DNA of 8,479 nucleotides from an uncultured Opitutia bacterium (GCA_937875975.1 CALEEU010000407.1:1-8479); one strand, 5' to 3'; shown: positions 1 to 7,185, numbered from the stretch's first letter. A program made the numbers and translations. The notes: generated by a model from the sequence alone, not told the origin.

Positions 1-537
1 AACATCGCCCTCGGCCACCTCATGCCCGTGAAGCCCGACGTGGTCCTCTCCGGCATCAACATCGGCTTCAACGCCACCATGCCCCTCTGCCTGAGCTCCG
101 GCACCCTCGCCGGCGCGACCGAAGGTTCGTCGTGGGGCCTGCCAGCCGTGGCCTGCTCCCTCGACCTCGAGCAATCGCTCTTCGAACAGGTCCACCGTAA
201 TTCCTCCGTCTGCCCGCCGGCCCTCCGCCCGCACCTCGAAGCCGCCGGCCGCCACGCTGCCCGCTTCGCCAAGGGGCTCGTCGGCCAGCCCAGCGATAGC
301 CTGCACGTGCATAGCCTCAACTACCCCGCGAATGTCACCGACAGCACCGCGATGGAACGAAGCACGCCGGCGCTGGTCCGCCATGGTTCCCTCTTCAAGC
401 GTTCGGCGCAGGGCTTCTCGTTCGCCTGGAACGATGGCGAGAACCTCACCACCGATAAACAATCAGACCTCGCTGTATTGGAGCGAGGCCTGATCAGTCA
501 TACGGTCTTCGACTTCAGCGCCACCGCGCCGCTCTGA
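1..537 (+). CDS. surE: SurE-type 5'/3'-nucleotidase, C-terminal part (5' end outside window)
   Basis: The reading frame is open from base 1 and ends at TGA 535-537, leaving 178 residues without the N-terminal part. SurE enzymes are metal-dependent phosphatases that hydrolyse nucleoside monophosphates, and often polyphosphate, in the cytoplasm. The family core is visible near residues 13-39: a PDVVLSGINIGFN stretch holding the conserved active-site Asn (residue 20), then SSGTLAGATEG and GLPAVACSLDL. The C-terminal half keeps the SurE pattern of a short strand with an NYPANVTDS segment and a final ERGLISHT strand, equivalent to EGYVSVTPL in E. coli. The catalytic Asp-Asp pair of the family lies upstream and cannot be checked. 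Between GIN and SGT the usual GDDVIY-like loop is replaced by ATMPLCLS, so this is a divergent branch. The next gene is convergent, with only six bases between the stop codons. I am confident of the family, less so of the substrate. Confidence 0.88.
   Translation, partial: NIALGHLMPVKPDVVLSGINIGFNATMPLCLSSGTLAGATEGSSWGLPAVACSLDLEQSLFEQVHRNSSVCPPALRPHLEAAGRHAARFAKGLVGQPSDSLHVHSLNYPANVTDSTAMERSTPALVRHGSLFKRSAQGFSFAWNDGENLTTDKQSDLAVLERGLISHTVFDFSATAPL
462..494. repeat. Imperfect 13-bp inverted repeat inside the 3' end of surE
   Basis: Bases 462-474 (ATCAGACCTCGCT) pair with 482-494 (AGCGAGGCCTGAT) around a 7-base loop, GTATTGG. Twelve of 13 positions pair; the exception is A467 opposite C489. 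No T-run follows, so it is not a standard intrinsic terminator. The repeat lies within codons for a SurE segment that still fits the family. Codons in and just before it (AAA, CAA, TCA, GTA, TTG, CGA) look unlike the C/G-ending codons around them. It could be a transcript-end hairpin, a fixed small palindromic element, or chance. Confidence 0.5.
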
Positions 538-543
538 GCCGAC

Positions 544-1179
544 TTAGTGGGTGTGGCCGTGATCGTGGCCATCGCCATGATCATGGTCGTGGTCGTGATG
601 ACCTTCGCCCGCAAAGAGTACCGGCAGGAGGAGCACCAAGCCACCGATGAAGACCGGAGCCCAGGCGTTACGCAGACCGTGGGCAGCGAGGTAAGGATAG
701 AAGGCCACATAGCAGGCGAAGGCCCAGGCGCCGAGGTGATTGGTGAAGATCCAGAGGCCCTTGAGGCCACCGTCGTTGGCACGGCGCTGCACGTAGATGG
801 AAAGGAAACCCGCGAAGAAGATGGCCGAGAGGATCAGCAGAAAGATAGCGAAGGGAGCCCAAATCTCGCCGGCTTCGTGGTGAATCTTTTCAGCCTGCTT
901 CTTGACTTCAGGCTCGGCGGCAGCTTCCGCCGCAGCGATGGCAGCCTTCTCATCGAAAGCCTTGCCCTTGGCGGCGGTCTTAGCCTTGGCGACGGCCTTC
1001 TCCACCAGGGCGGCCTTGACGGCGGCCTCCTTGGCATGGGCGCCAGACTCAGGAAGAGTATGGGTCATATAGTGGTAGGCGCCGACGGAGATGCCGTAGA
1101 AGACGACACCGAGGACGAGGGTGTTGATGGCCAGGCCGAGGCGGCCGAGGGGCTTGGTAAGATCCAGCGAGAAGCTCAT
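544..1179 (-). CDS. Unrecognised four-helix membrane protein with Ala/Lys-rich linker and His-rich tail
   Basis: I do not recognise this 211-residue protein. Hydrophobic segments lie at about residues 14-36, 106-130, 140-165 and 172-190. Between the first two is a 60-residue linker (about 44-104) rich in Ala, Lys and Glu, probably a long helix or coiled coil. The last 18 residues (194-211) are almost all His, Asp and Gly, with nine histidines, which suggests binding of Zn, Ni, Co or Cu. Positive residues at the N-terminus and in the QRR loop after helix 2 put the N-terminus and His tail in the cytoplasm and the linker outside. The ATG at 1179 is preferred because the frame upstream offers only a TTG at 1227 with a hydrophilic extension. 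No clear Shine-Dalgarno precedes it. It diverges from the HAD gene and converges on surE. A real gene is likely from the coherent membrane pattern; metal handling is inference. Confidence 0.75.
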   Translation of the reverse strand: MSFSLDLTKPLGRLGLAINTLVLGVVFYGISVGAYHYMTHTLPESGAHAKEAAVKAALVEKAVAKAKTAAKGKAFDEKAAIAAAEAAAEPEVKKQAEKIHHEAGEIWAPFAIFLLILSAIFFAGFLSIYVQRRANDGGLKGLWIFTNHLGAWAFACYVAFYPYLAAHGLRNAWAPVFIGGLVLLLPVLFAGEGHHDHDHDHGDGHDHGHTH

Positions 1180-1267
1180 AGGAATATGGCGGCAACCTAG
1201 GGGAGCAGGCTTAGCGTGCAAATCCAAACTTGGAATCTCGCCTCACTGCCTCCTGATTAAGCGTAGT
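1180..1267. promoter_or_regulatory. Divergent intergenic region, presumed promoters for both neighbours
   Basis: These 88 bases separate the starts of the membrane protein (-) and the HAD phosphatase (+), so promoters for both are expected here. Candidates are weak. On +, TTGGAA (1230-1235) lies 18-19 bases before GATTAA (1255-1260); this would place the transcript start very near the ATG at 1268. On -, TTGCAC (complement of 1216-1221) is followed after 16 bases by TAGGTT. Neither start codon has a recognisable Shine-Dalgarno. The call rests mainly on gene orientation. Confidence 0.35.
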
Positions 1268-1927
1268 ATGGCCCGCCCCCTTCCCGAAACCGTCCTTTTC
1301 GACCTCGACGGTACCCTCGTCGACAACTTCGAAGCCATCCACCGCTGTTACGACGACGTGATGAGCATGATGGGCCTTCCTGGCGTGACCTTGGAGCAGA
1401 TCCGTCGCGCGGTCGGCGGCTCGGTCAACGTGACCGTCGTCAAGCTGGCCGGCGAAGCCAACGCCCCCACGGCGACGCGCCTGTTCCGCGAGCACTTTCC
1501 GGCCGTGATGTATCACGGCCTGCGCGCCTACCCTGGCTGCCGCGAAATCCTCGTCGGCCTCCGCGCTAAAGGCGTCCGGGTCGCGGTCTACACCAACAAG
1601 GACGACGCCAACTCCAAGAAGATCATGGAGCACCTCGGGCTCGATGACGCCGTCGACGCGGTCTTCGGTACCAACGTCCACCCCTGGCGCAAGCCTCAGC
1701 CAGAGTTCACCCACTTCGTCCTCTCCACGCTCAAGGCCGACCCCGCCCGTACGGTCATGGTCGGGGATTCGCCTTTCGACATCTCCACGGCCCGTAACGG
1801 CAAGCTCGCCGCGATTCATTGCGTGACGACCGGCAGCCACACCGCCGAGGAACTCGCCCCCTACGCCCCGGACACCGTCCACGCCGGACTGCCTGAACTG
1901 GGCCGGGAGCTCTTCGGGCTAGGCTGA
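1268..1927 (+). CDS. HAD-superfamily hydrolase, phosphoglycolate phosphatase-like
   Basis: This 219-residue protein carries all four HAD motifs. Motif I is FDLDGT at residues 11-16, with nucleophile Asp12 and acid/base Asp14. Motif II is the Thr109-Asn110 pair in VYTNKD. Motif III is Lys142 in WRKPQP. Motif IV is VGDSPFD at 165-171, with Asp167 and Asp171 for magnesium. The helical cap inserted after motif I (about 20-85) and the overall length fit subfamily IA, which includes phosphoglycolate phosphatase (Gph), phosphonatase and beta-phosphoglucomutase. The Gph-like reaction, cleaving a small phosphate ester such as 2-phosphoglycolate from DNA repair or oxygenase activity, is plausible but not proven, since cap residues set the substrate. 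The ATG at 1268 is chosen because motif I normally begins about ten residues in; the 49-residue extension upstream would overlap the divergent gene. The helicase follows after 43 bases and may be co-transcribed. Confidence 0.9.
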   Translation: MARPLPETVLFDLDGTLVDNFEAIHRCYDDVMSMMGLPGVTLEQIRRAVGGSVNVTVVKLAGEANAPTATRLFREHFPAVMYHGLRAYPGCREILVGLRAKGVRVAVYTNKDDANSKKIMEHLGLDDAVDAVFGTNVHPWRKPQPEFTHFVLSTLKADPARTVMVGDSPFDISTARNGKLAAIHCVTTGSHTAEELAPYAPDTVHAGLPELGRELFGLG

Positions 1928-1938
1928 TTTTCGTTTCG

Positions 1939-1955
1939 CCCCCGCCCCGCGGGGG
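1939..1955. repeat. GC-rich palindrome just upstream of the helicase start
   Basis: CCCCC (1939-1943) can pair with GGGGG (1951-1955). A perfect 10-base palindrome, CCCCGCGGGG, also lies at 1945-1954. No T-run follows on either strand, so it is a poor intrinsic terminator. It ends about 15 bases before the helicase ATG and includes the only G-rich stretch that could act as a ribosome binding site, so folding could limit translation. It may equally be chance in GC-rich DNA. Confidence 0.3.
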
Positions 1956-1970
1956 TGATTGGCTCACTGC

Positions 1971-4157
1971 ATGTCGCCGCCACGCGAACCGCCGCGCGGA
2001 CCCGAAACCACCCTTTCGGGCGTGGTCGAGCGCATCCTGTGGCTCGACGAGGAGACGCATTTCACCATCGCGGAACTCGCGCCGGAAGCCGGCGAGAAAG
2101 TCATCATCCTCGGCAATATGACCGGACTGCAGTGCGGCGAGACGGTCGACGTCAGCGGTCACTGGGAACGCCACCCTTCGCACGGCCCGCAGTTACGCGT
2201 GCGGACCTTCAGCTCGCGCCTGCCTTCGTCCGTCCACGGCATCCGCAAATACCTCGGCAGCGGCCTCATCAAGGGCATCGGCAAGACCTATGCCGACAAA
2301 ATCGTCGCGAAGTTCGGCGTCCGCACTTTCGACATCATCTCCAACCAGTCGGGCCGCCTCCGCGAAGTCGATGGCATCGGCCCCGGAAGGGCGAAGGCCA
2401 TCAAGGCCGCCTGGGATGACCAGAAAGCCCTGCGCGAAGTCATGGTCTTCCTCCAGACGTACGGCGTCACCAACGCCCTTTGCATCCGCATCGTCAAAGC
2501 CTACGGCCAAGACGCCAAGAAGGTGCTCACCAACGAACCCTATCGCGTGTGTCGTGAAGTCGAAGGCGTCGGCTTCAAGACAGCCGATAAGATCGCCCGT
2601 AATCTCGGACTGCCCACCGCCGGCCCGCAGCGCGTCGACGCCGGCATCCTCCACACGCTCGAGGAACTCGAAGGCGAAGGCCACAGCGCCTTCCCCGACG
2701 AAGGCCTGCTCGAGAAGGCCACCGAGCTCCTCGAGGTCGACAAGACGATCGTCCATGACCGCCTCCGCAAGCTGATGGAAGAAAAGGCGGTCGGCGTGCT
2801 CTCCACGCGCGGCGTCCGCCTCGTCCAACTCCGCCCGCAGGAGAATGCCGAGAAGTCCATCGCTGCCTCCATCCAGCGCTTCCTCGCCACGCCTTCGGGC
2901 CTGCCGACCATCGTCGCCGACAAGGCCGTCGAATGGGCCCAGACCCGCGCCGGCTTCGCCTTCTCGCCTGCGCAGGCAGCCGGTGTGCTCATGGCGCTCC
3001 AGAACAAAGTCACCGTCCTCACCGGCGGCCCCGGCACGGGTAAGACGACGATTCTCAAGGCGCTGTGTGATATCCTCAGCGCCAAGCGCGTGCGTATGGC
3101 CCTCGGTGCGCCTACGGGCCGCGCAGCGAAGCGTATGACGGAGGCCACGCGCGTGCAGGCCTCGACGATTCATCGGTTGCTGAAGTTCGATCCAGCGGCT
3201 GGCGGATTTACCTCGAACGCCGAGAACCCGCTCGCGACGGACTTCGTCATCATCGACGAATCCTCGATGCTGGACACCAAGCTCGCGGCCTCGCTCCTGC
3301 GCGCCGTCCCCGGCACGGCCCACCTCCTCCTCGTCGGCGACGTCAACCAGCTCCCGTCCGTCGGTGCGGGCAACGTCCTCGGCGACCTCATCGATTCCGG
3401 CGCCGCCGCGGTCACGCGCCTCGATACGGTCTTCCGCCAAGGCGCCCGCAGTGGCATCGTCACGGTCGCCCACGGCATCCTGCACGCCGACACCACCCCA
3501 CCCACGCCGGTTGAGGATCCCGCGAAGCTCGACTTCACCCAGGACATCCACTTCGTCCGCGTCGACGATCCGGAAGCCTGCGTGGCGATGGTTACGAAGC
3601 TCTGCTGCGATATCCTCCCGAAGGCGCTCCGCTTCGATCCGCTCCGCGACATCCAGGTGCTCGCGCCGATGCACAAAGGCACCGGCGGCATCCAGGCCTT
3701 CAACCAGGCGCTCCAAGGCCGCCTGCGTGGGGCTGATGCGCGCCCGGGCCGCATCCAGCCGGGCGACAAGGTCATCCAGACCCGCAACAACTACGACAAG
3801 AACGTCTTCAACGGCGACTTCGGCGTGGTCCTCGACCAGAATGAGGAAGGCACGCTGCTGATCGATTTCGACGGCGCGCGAGTGGAACTCGAACGCGGCG
3901 AACAAGGCGACCTACACCTCGCCTATGCGGTGAGCATCCACAAGTCGCAGGGCTCCGAATTTCCAGCGGTGGTCGTCCCCCTGCTCCGCCAGCACAGCAT
4001 CATGCTCGCGCGTAATCTCGTCTACACCGCCGTCACGCGCGGCCGTAAGCAGGTCATCCTTGTCGGCGACCCCACCGCGTACGCGATGGCCGTACGCAAC
4101 GCTTCGGATTCACGCCGCATCACCGGCCTACTCCCCCGCCTCCGCGGCGAGGAGTGA
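1971..4157 (+). CDS. recD2: RecD2-family ATP-dependent 5'-3' DNA helicase (SF1B)
   Basis: The 728-residue protein has the domain order of RecD2, the stand-alone RecD-like helicase of bacteria such as Deinococcus. An N-terminal OB-like strand region (about 13-80) is followed by helix-hairpin-helix repeats at about 95-112, 133-144 and 197-209. The SF1B motor then shows a Q-like motif (331-339), Walker A GGPGTGKTT with Lys358, motif Ia GAPTGRA (379-385), Walker B VIIDE with Asp429-Glu430, motif III GDVNQLPSVGAG (456-467), VFRQ (487-490), IHKSQGSEF (656-664) and VYTAVTRG (684-691). Length matches RecD2 (about 700-800) rather than RecD of RecBCD, and no recB or recC is adjacent. The role is DNA unwinding in repair and replication-fork maintenance. 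The frame opens just after a stop at 1956-1958; TTG 1959 has no room for a ribosome site, so ATG 1971 is preferred. Its stop directly abuts the stop of the convergent U32 gene. Confidence 0.95.
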   Translation: MSPPREPPRGPETTLSGVVERILWLDEETHFTIAELAPEAGEKVIILGNMTGLQCGETVDVSGHWERHPSHGPQLRVRTFSSRLPSSVHGIRKYLGSGLIKGIGKTYADKIVAKFGVRTFDIISNQSGRLREVDGIGPGRAKAIKAAWDDQKALREVMVFLQTYGVTNALCIRIVKAYGQDAKKVLTNEPYRVCREVEGVGFKTADKIARNLGLPTAGPQRVDAGILHTLEELEGEGHSAFPDEGLLEKATELLEVDKTIVHDRLRKLMEEKAVGVLSTRGVRLVQLRPQENAEKSIAASIQRFLATPSGLPTIVADKAVEWAQTRAGFAFSPAQAAGVLMALQNKVTVLTGGPGTGKTTILKALCDILSAKRVRMALGAPTGRAAKRMTEATRVQASTIHRLLKFDPAAGGFTSNAENPLATDFVIIDESSMLDTKLAASLLRAVPGTAHLLLVGDVNQLPSVGAGNVLGDLIDSGAAAVTRLDTVFRQGARSGIVTVAHGILHADTTPPTPVEDPAKLDFTQDIHFVRVDDPEACVAMVTKLCCDILPKALRFDPLRDIQVLAPMHKGTGGIQAFNQALQGRLRGADARPGRIQPGDKVIQTRNNYDKNVFNGDFGVVLDQNEEGTLLIDFDGARVELERGEQGDLHLAYAVSIHKSQGSEFPAVVVPLLRQHSIMLARNLVYTAVTRGRKQVILVGDPTAYAMAVRNASDSRRITGLLPRLRGEE

Positions 4158-6728
4158 TTAGAGCTTTACCCTCATCGTCCCGCGCGTGACGCCGAGCTGA
4201 TTCAGGACCTTAAGGTCATTCCAGAGCGCGGTGCCGTCGAGGTCTCCCTTGAGCAAGGCTTGATATTTCTCGAGCGTGCGGGTGACCGTGGACGCATCCT
4301 CGTCGACGAACTCGACGCGGAAGCGGCGGACGCCGAGAGCCAGTAGCTGCGTGACGTATTCAGCCCCAGTCTGGGCACGCGAATTGAAGAGCGTGTTACG
4401 GCAGCCGGCATCGGCCTTAAGAATATGCTCAGCGCCGACACGATCGCGTAGCTTGACGCGGTGCGTCTCGCAGGGACGACCGCAATCGCGGTAATCCTTA
4501 CCCTTGGAGAGGAAGGCGCAGAAGACGCAGTGCTCCATATGGAACATCGGCATGTGCTGGTGGACGGTGACTTCAAACCACTCCGGCGGGGCCGATTGGA
4601 ATAAGGCCGTCACCTGCTCCGAATTGAGGTCATAGGAGACCGTCAACCCTTCGAGGGCGTGCTCGCGCATGAGCCACTCGGCGGTGAGTCCGTTGGCGAC
4701 ATTGAGAGAGAAATCGGCGCGCAGTCGCTTGCCCTTGAAGGCGCGGAGATCCTCGTGATTGCGCACCAGGTAGCCGTCGGCTTCGCACGAGAGGACGATT
4801 TCGCTGATACGTGCTTCGCCCTGCTTATGGATGCGCGGGCCCATGGCCCAGAACTCAACCTTACGACCGGCTTCCTGCTCGTAAGCACGGACGCGGGCGA
4901 CGGCGGCCCGGAATTTCTTCGGGTCCTCGTACTCGGCGTAGATGACGCGGGCGCCGCTCGCGAGGGCGGGATCCAGCTGCTCGGGTTCGCGAATAACAAC
5001 AATGATCTCGGCTTCGCCGGGGCGCTTCGGCTCGAAGGGAGCGACCTTGGTGGCCGACTCTTCGAAAGGCAGGAGCGTCCAGCGCAACGGAAGGCTGCGT
5101 AGTTTGGAAATCTGTTCGGAGAGGTCGCGGCGGAGGCGATTCAGTTCGCTGACCGGAATGATGAGGGCGCCTTCGAGGTCGGCCTGCAGTTCACCCATCT
5201 CGAAGCCGGTATCACCCAGGCGGCCGAGCTGGTCGCGTAAAGTGGTGACGTCCATCGGTCGCTTTTCGGCCGCGGCGCAAGGCATCGTGGTCTCGCCGGC
5301 GACGACGTGTCCTTCGCCGTCATTGAATTCGACGCGCAGGGGCTGGCCGAGCCGGCCGATGACCTTGGCGTGCAGCGGACGGCGGTAATTGGCCTTTTCG
5401 CGGTCCCAGGAATCATGGAGTCGCTTGTCGAGTTCCTGGTCCTTGGTCTTCCACAGGATGGCGCCGGTCTTCACCTGCGACCAATCCACGTCTTCGCGGC
5501 CGAAGCGGATGAACGTCAGACCGCCGCGGGCGGGCTCAAGGCCGTGGACGAAACCACCCTGCTCGCGTTCGGCCGGCTTACCTTGGTCGAAGACCACGCC
5601 GTCACCAGGCTTGAGCGGGCCTTCGAGGCGCATCGTCACGCCATTGGTGCCGACGTCGACGACCGTGCCGAGGTAGGCACCGCGCTTCTTGCCGAAACGG
5701 GCATGGACGAGTTGCTGGTTGTCGATGCCGCGGAGCCAGCCGGTATGCAGGCCGCGTGAGAAGGTCATCTGCATCGCGTAGTCCTCTTCCTGACGCACCT
5801 GCACGGCGGCGCGATCGGCGTCGGCACCTTTGGCGAACGCGTCCCAGGCGGCGTCGACCGCGCGGCGGTAGGCCTTCGTGATGGCGGCGACATATTCCGG
5901 GGACTTCAGGCGACCTTCGATCTTCAGCGAACGGATACCAGCGCGGATGAGGTCCGGGACGACTTCGATGCCGGCGAGGTCCTGCGGAGAAAGCAGGTAG
6001 GCCTTGTCACCGAGGTCGCGCACCACGCCGTCGACCACGAGCTCATAGGGCAGACGGCAGGCCTGGGCGCATTCACCTCGATTGGCCGAGCGGCCACCGA
6101 GGGATTCGCTCGTCAGGCACTGGCCGGAGTAGGCGACGCAGAGGGCGCCGTGGACAAAGACCTCGAGGTCGAGCGGCGCGCCCTTGATGGTCTGCTCGGC
6201 CTGCATCTTCTGCATCTCCGGAATCGAAACCTCACGACCAAGGACGGCGAGCGAGGCGCCCAGGTCACGGGCAAAGTCGACGCCAGCGGCGCTGGTCACC
6301 GTCATCTGCGTCGAGGCGTGAATGGGGAAGTCCGGCGAGATGCGGCGGATGAGGCGGCAGATACCCGGATCCTGAACGATGGCGGCGTCGACGCCGGCAG
6401 CGATAATCGAGCGCAGCGTACGGGCGGCTTCGGCCAGCTCGTCCGGGAAGATGAGCGTGTTGAAAGTCACGTAGCCCTTGACCCCGCGACCGTGCAGATA
6501 AGCCATGAGTTCCGGCAGATCGGCTTCCTCGAAATTCTTGGCCCGCACGCGGGCGTTGAAACGACCCACGCCGAAGAAGACGGCGTCGGCGCCGTTCTCG
6601 ACCGCCGCGCGGACGCAATCCCACTCCCCGGCCGGGGCGAGGACTTCCGGCTTGCGGAGGGGAGCAATGAGGCTGGTGGCGGACACGAGGACAGGAAGGC
6701 ACAGTCCGCCCTTCCCTGCAAAGAGCAA
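4158..6728 (-). CDS. Large U32-family protein, probable RlhA-type 23S rRNA C-hydroxylation enzyme
   Basis: U32 proteins were named as peptidases, but E. coli RlhA (YdcP) makes 5-hydroxycytidine in 23S rRNA and TrhP-type relatives hydroxylate tRNA uridine. Counting from the TTG, the family core is clear: KPEVLAPAG (26-34), LGREVSIPEM (163-172), EVFVHGALC (189-197), a Cys set at 197, 204, 220 and 224, and KIEGRLKSPEY (269-279). A strand-rich middle region (about 345-550) fits the DUF3656-like part of large members. A second set lies near the C-terminus, HCVFC (733-737) then Cys749, Cys753 and Cys776. At up to 856 residues it is longer than E. coli RlhA (653). Two Cys sets suggest iron-sulphur binding, by inference. 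No ATG lies at the start: the frame opens with TTG 6728 right after TAA, with GGGGGG a few bases upstream; GTG at 6686 is the alternative. Substrate (rRNA, tRNA or other) is uncertain. Confidence 0.88.
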   Translation of the reverse strand: MLFAGKGGLCLPVLVSATSLIAPLRKPEVLAPAGEWDCVRAAVENGADAVFFGVGRFNARVRAKNFEEADLPELMAYLHGRGVKGYVTFNTLIFPDELAEAARTLRSIIAAGVDAAIVQDPGICRLIRRISPDFPIHASTQMTVTSAAGVDFARDLGASLAVLGREVSIPEMQKMQAEQTIKGAPLDLEVFVHGALCVAYSGQCLTSESLGGRSANRGECAQACRLPYELVVDGVVRDLGDKAYLLSPQDLAGIEVVPDLIRAGIRSLKIEGRLKSPEYVAAITKAYRRAVDAAWDAFAKGADADRAAVQVRQEEDYAMQMTFSRGLHTGWLRGIDNQQLVHARFGKKRGAYLGTVVDVGTNGVTMRLEGPLKPGDGVVFDQGKPAEREQGGFVHGLEPARGGLTFIRFGREDVDWSQVKTGAILWKTKDQELDKRLHDSWDREKANYRRPLHAKVIGRLGQPLRVEFNDGEGHVVAGETTMPCAAAEKRPMDVTTLRDQLGRLGDTGFEMGELQADLEGALIIPVSELNRLRRDLSEQISKLRSLPLRWTLLPFEESATKVAPFEPKRPGEAEIIVVIREPEQLDPALASGARVIYAEYEDPKKFRAAVARVRAYEQEAGRKVEFWAMGPRIHKQGEARISEIVLSCEADGYLVRNHEDLRAFKGKRLRADFSLNVANGLTAEWLMREHALEGLTVSYDLNSEQVTALFQSAPPEWFEVTVHQHMPMFHMEHCVFCAFLSKGKDYRDCGRPCETHRVKLRDRVGAEHILKADAGCRNTLFNSRAQTGAEYVTQLLALGVRRFRVEFVDEDASTVTRTLEKYQALLKGDLDGTALWNDLKVLNQLGVTRGTMRVKL

Positions 6729-6800
6729 TTAAGCCCCCCGTTAGCCCCGGCGGCTCTTCCGGGATTGCCCCAGGGCGACTGGGCCTCCCTAATCGGACCC
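6729..6800. promoter_or_regulatory. Divergent intergenic region between U32 and dUTPase genes, with small dyads
   Basis: These 72 bases lie between two divergent starts and should hold promoters for both. No convincing -35/-10 pair is visible; the region is mostly G and C. Two short dyads are present: CCCGG (6746-6750) with CCGGG (6759-6763), and CCCAG (6769-6773) with CTGGG (6779-6783) around five bases. The second could be an operator half-site pair. Both are short enough to occur by chance here. Confidence 0.3.
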
Positions 6801-7175
6801 ATGTCCGACAAGCTCGAAGAAATCTTCCAGATGCAACAGGCGCTCAACAAGCGCATCGGCGTCGAAACCGCCGGCATGACCGAGGAAGAAAAGATCAAAT
6901 GGGTCCTCAACTACCTCCGCGCCATGCAGCAGGAGATGGCTGAGCTGACCGACTCCGTGCCCTGGAAGTGGTGGGCCAAGTACCAGAAATTCGACGAACA
7001 GAACGCCCGCGTCGAGGTCATCGACCTCTTCCACTTCCTCATCTCCATCGCCCAAGTCCTCGGCATGTCCGCAGACGACGTCTATCAGGCCTACTTGAAG
7101 AAGAACGCCGTGAACCACCAGCGACAGGATTCCGGCTACGTCAAGAAAGACGAGAACGACTCCCGCCATATCTGA
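6801..7175 (+). CDS. All-alpha (type 2) dUTP diphosphatase
   Basis: This 124-residue protein belongs to the all-alpha NTP pyrophosphatase superfamily (dUTPase_2 branch, related to MazG). Such enzymes convert dUTP to dUMP and diphosphate in the cytoplasm, keeping uracil out of DNA and supplying dUMP for thymidylate synthesis. The magnesium-binding signature ExxE...ExxD is present as Glu45/Glu48 (EMAE) and Glu72/Asp75 (EVID). The WKWW motif (55-58), the Asn-Arg segment at 68-70 and the KKNAVNHQRQDSGY stretch (100-113) match the dimeric dUTPases rather than MazG or HisE. ATG 6801 places the first helix at the expected position; the upstream extension runs antisense to the U32 gene and is rejected. 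The start has only a weak GGA nearby. The pseudopilin gene follows 10 bases after the stop, so the two are probably one transcript. Confidence 0.87.
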   Translation: MSDKLEEIFQMQQALNKRIGVETAGMTEEEKIKWVLNYLRAMQQEMAELTDSVPWKWWAKYQKFDEQNARVEVIDLFHFLISIAQVLGMSADDVYQAYLKKNAVNHQRQDSGYVKKDENDSRHI

Positions 7176-7185
7176 GCCCACCCCC

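Noticed and set aside
547..600. Tandem-repeat-like GTG/ATC/ATG tract considered as a separate repeat or microsatellite
   Set aside because: It is fully explained by His, Asp and Gly codons of the C-terminal tail read on the minus strand.
547..1200. 217-codon open frame on + opposite the His-tailed membrane protein
   Set aside because: The minus-strand product has coherent membrane helices and a start next to a divergent gap. The plus-strand product is low-complexity and its start overlaps codons for the His tail.
1180..1227. TTG start at 1227 adding 16 residues to the membrane protein
   Set aside because: The extension is hydrophilic, uses a rare start codon and would take up much of the divergent promoter gap; ATG 1179 gives a typical short basic N-terminus before helix 1.
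1121..1267. 49-residue N-terminal extension of the HAD protein
   Set aside because: It overlaps the start of the divergent membrane gene, and HAD motif I normally lies about ten residues from the start, matching ATG 1268.
1211..1882. 223-codon open frame antisense to the HAD gene
   Set aside because: The sense strand encodes all four HAD motifs; the antisense product has no family features.
2193..3905. 570-codon open frame antisense to recD2
   Set aside because: It lies wholly inside a gene with all helicase motifs intact. Its product is Arg/Asp/Glu-rich with no recognisable domain, as expected from a shadow frame in GC-rich DNA with strong third-position bias.
6150..6800. Upstream extension of the dUTPase frame (217 extra codons)
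   Set aside because: The extension runs antisense through the conserved U32 N-terminal domain. The dUTPase fold begins at ATG 6801.
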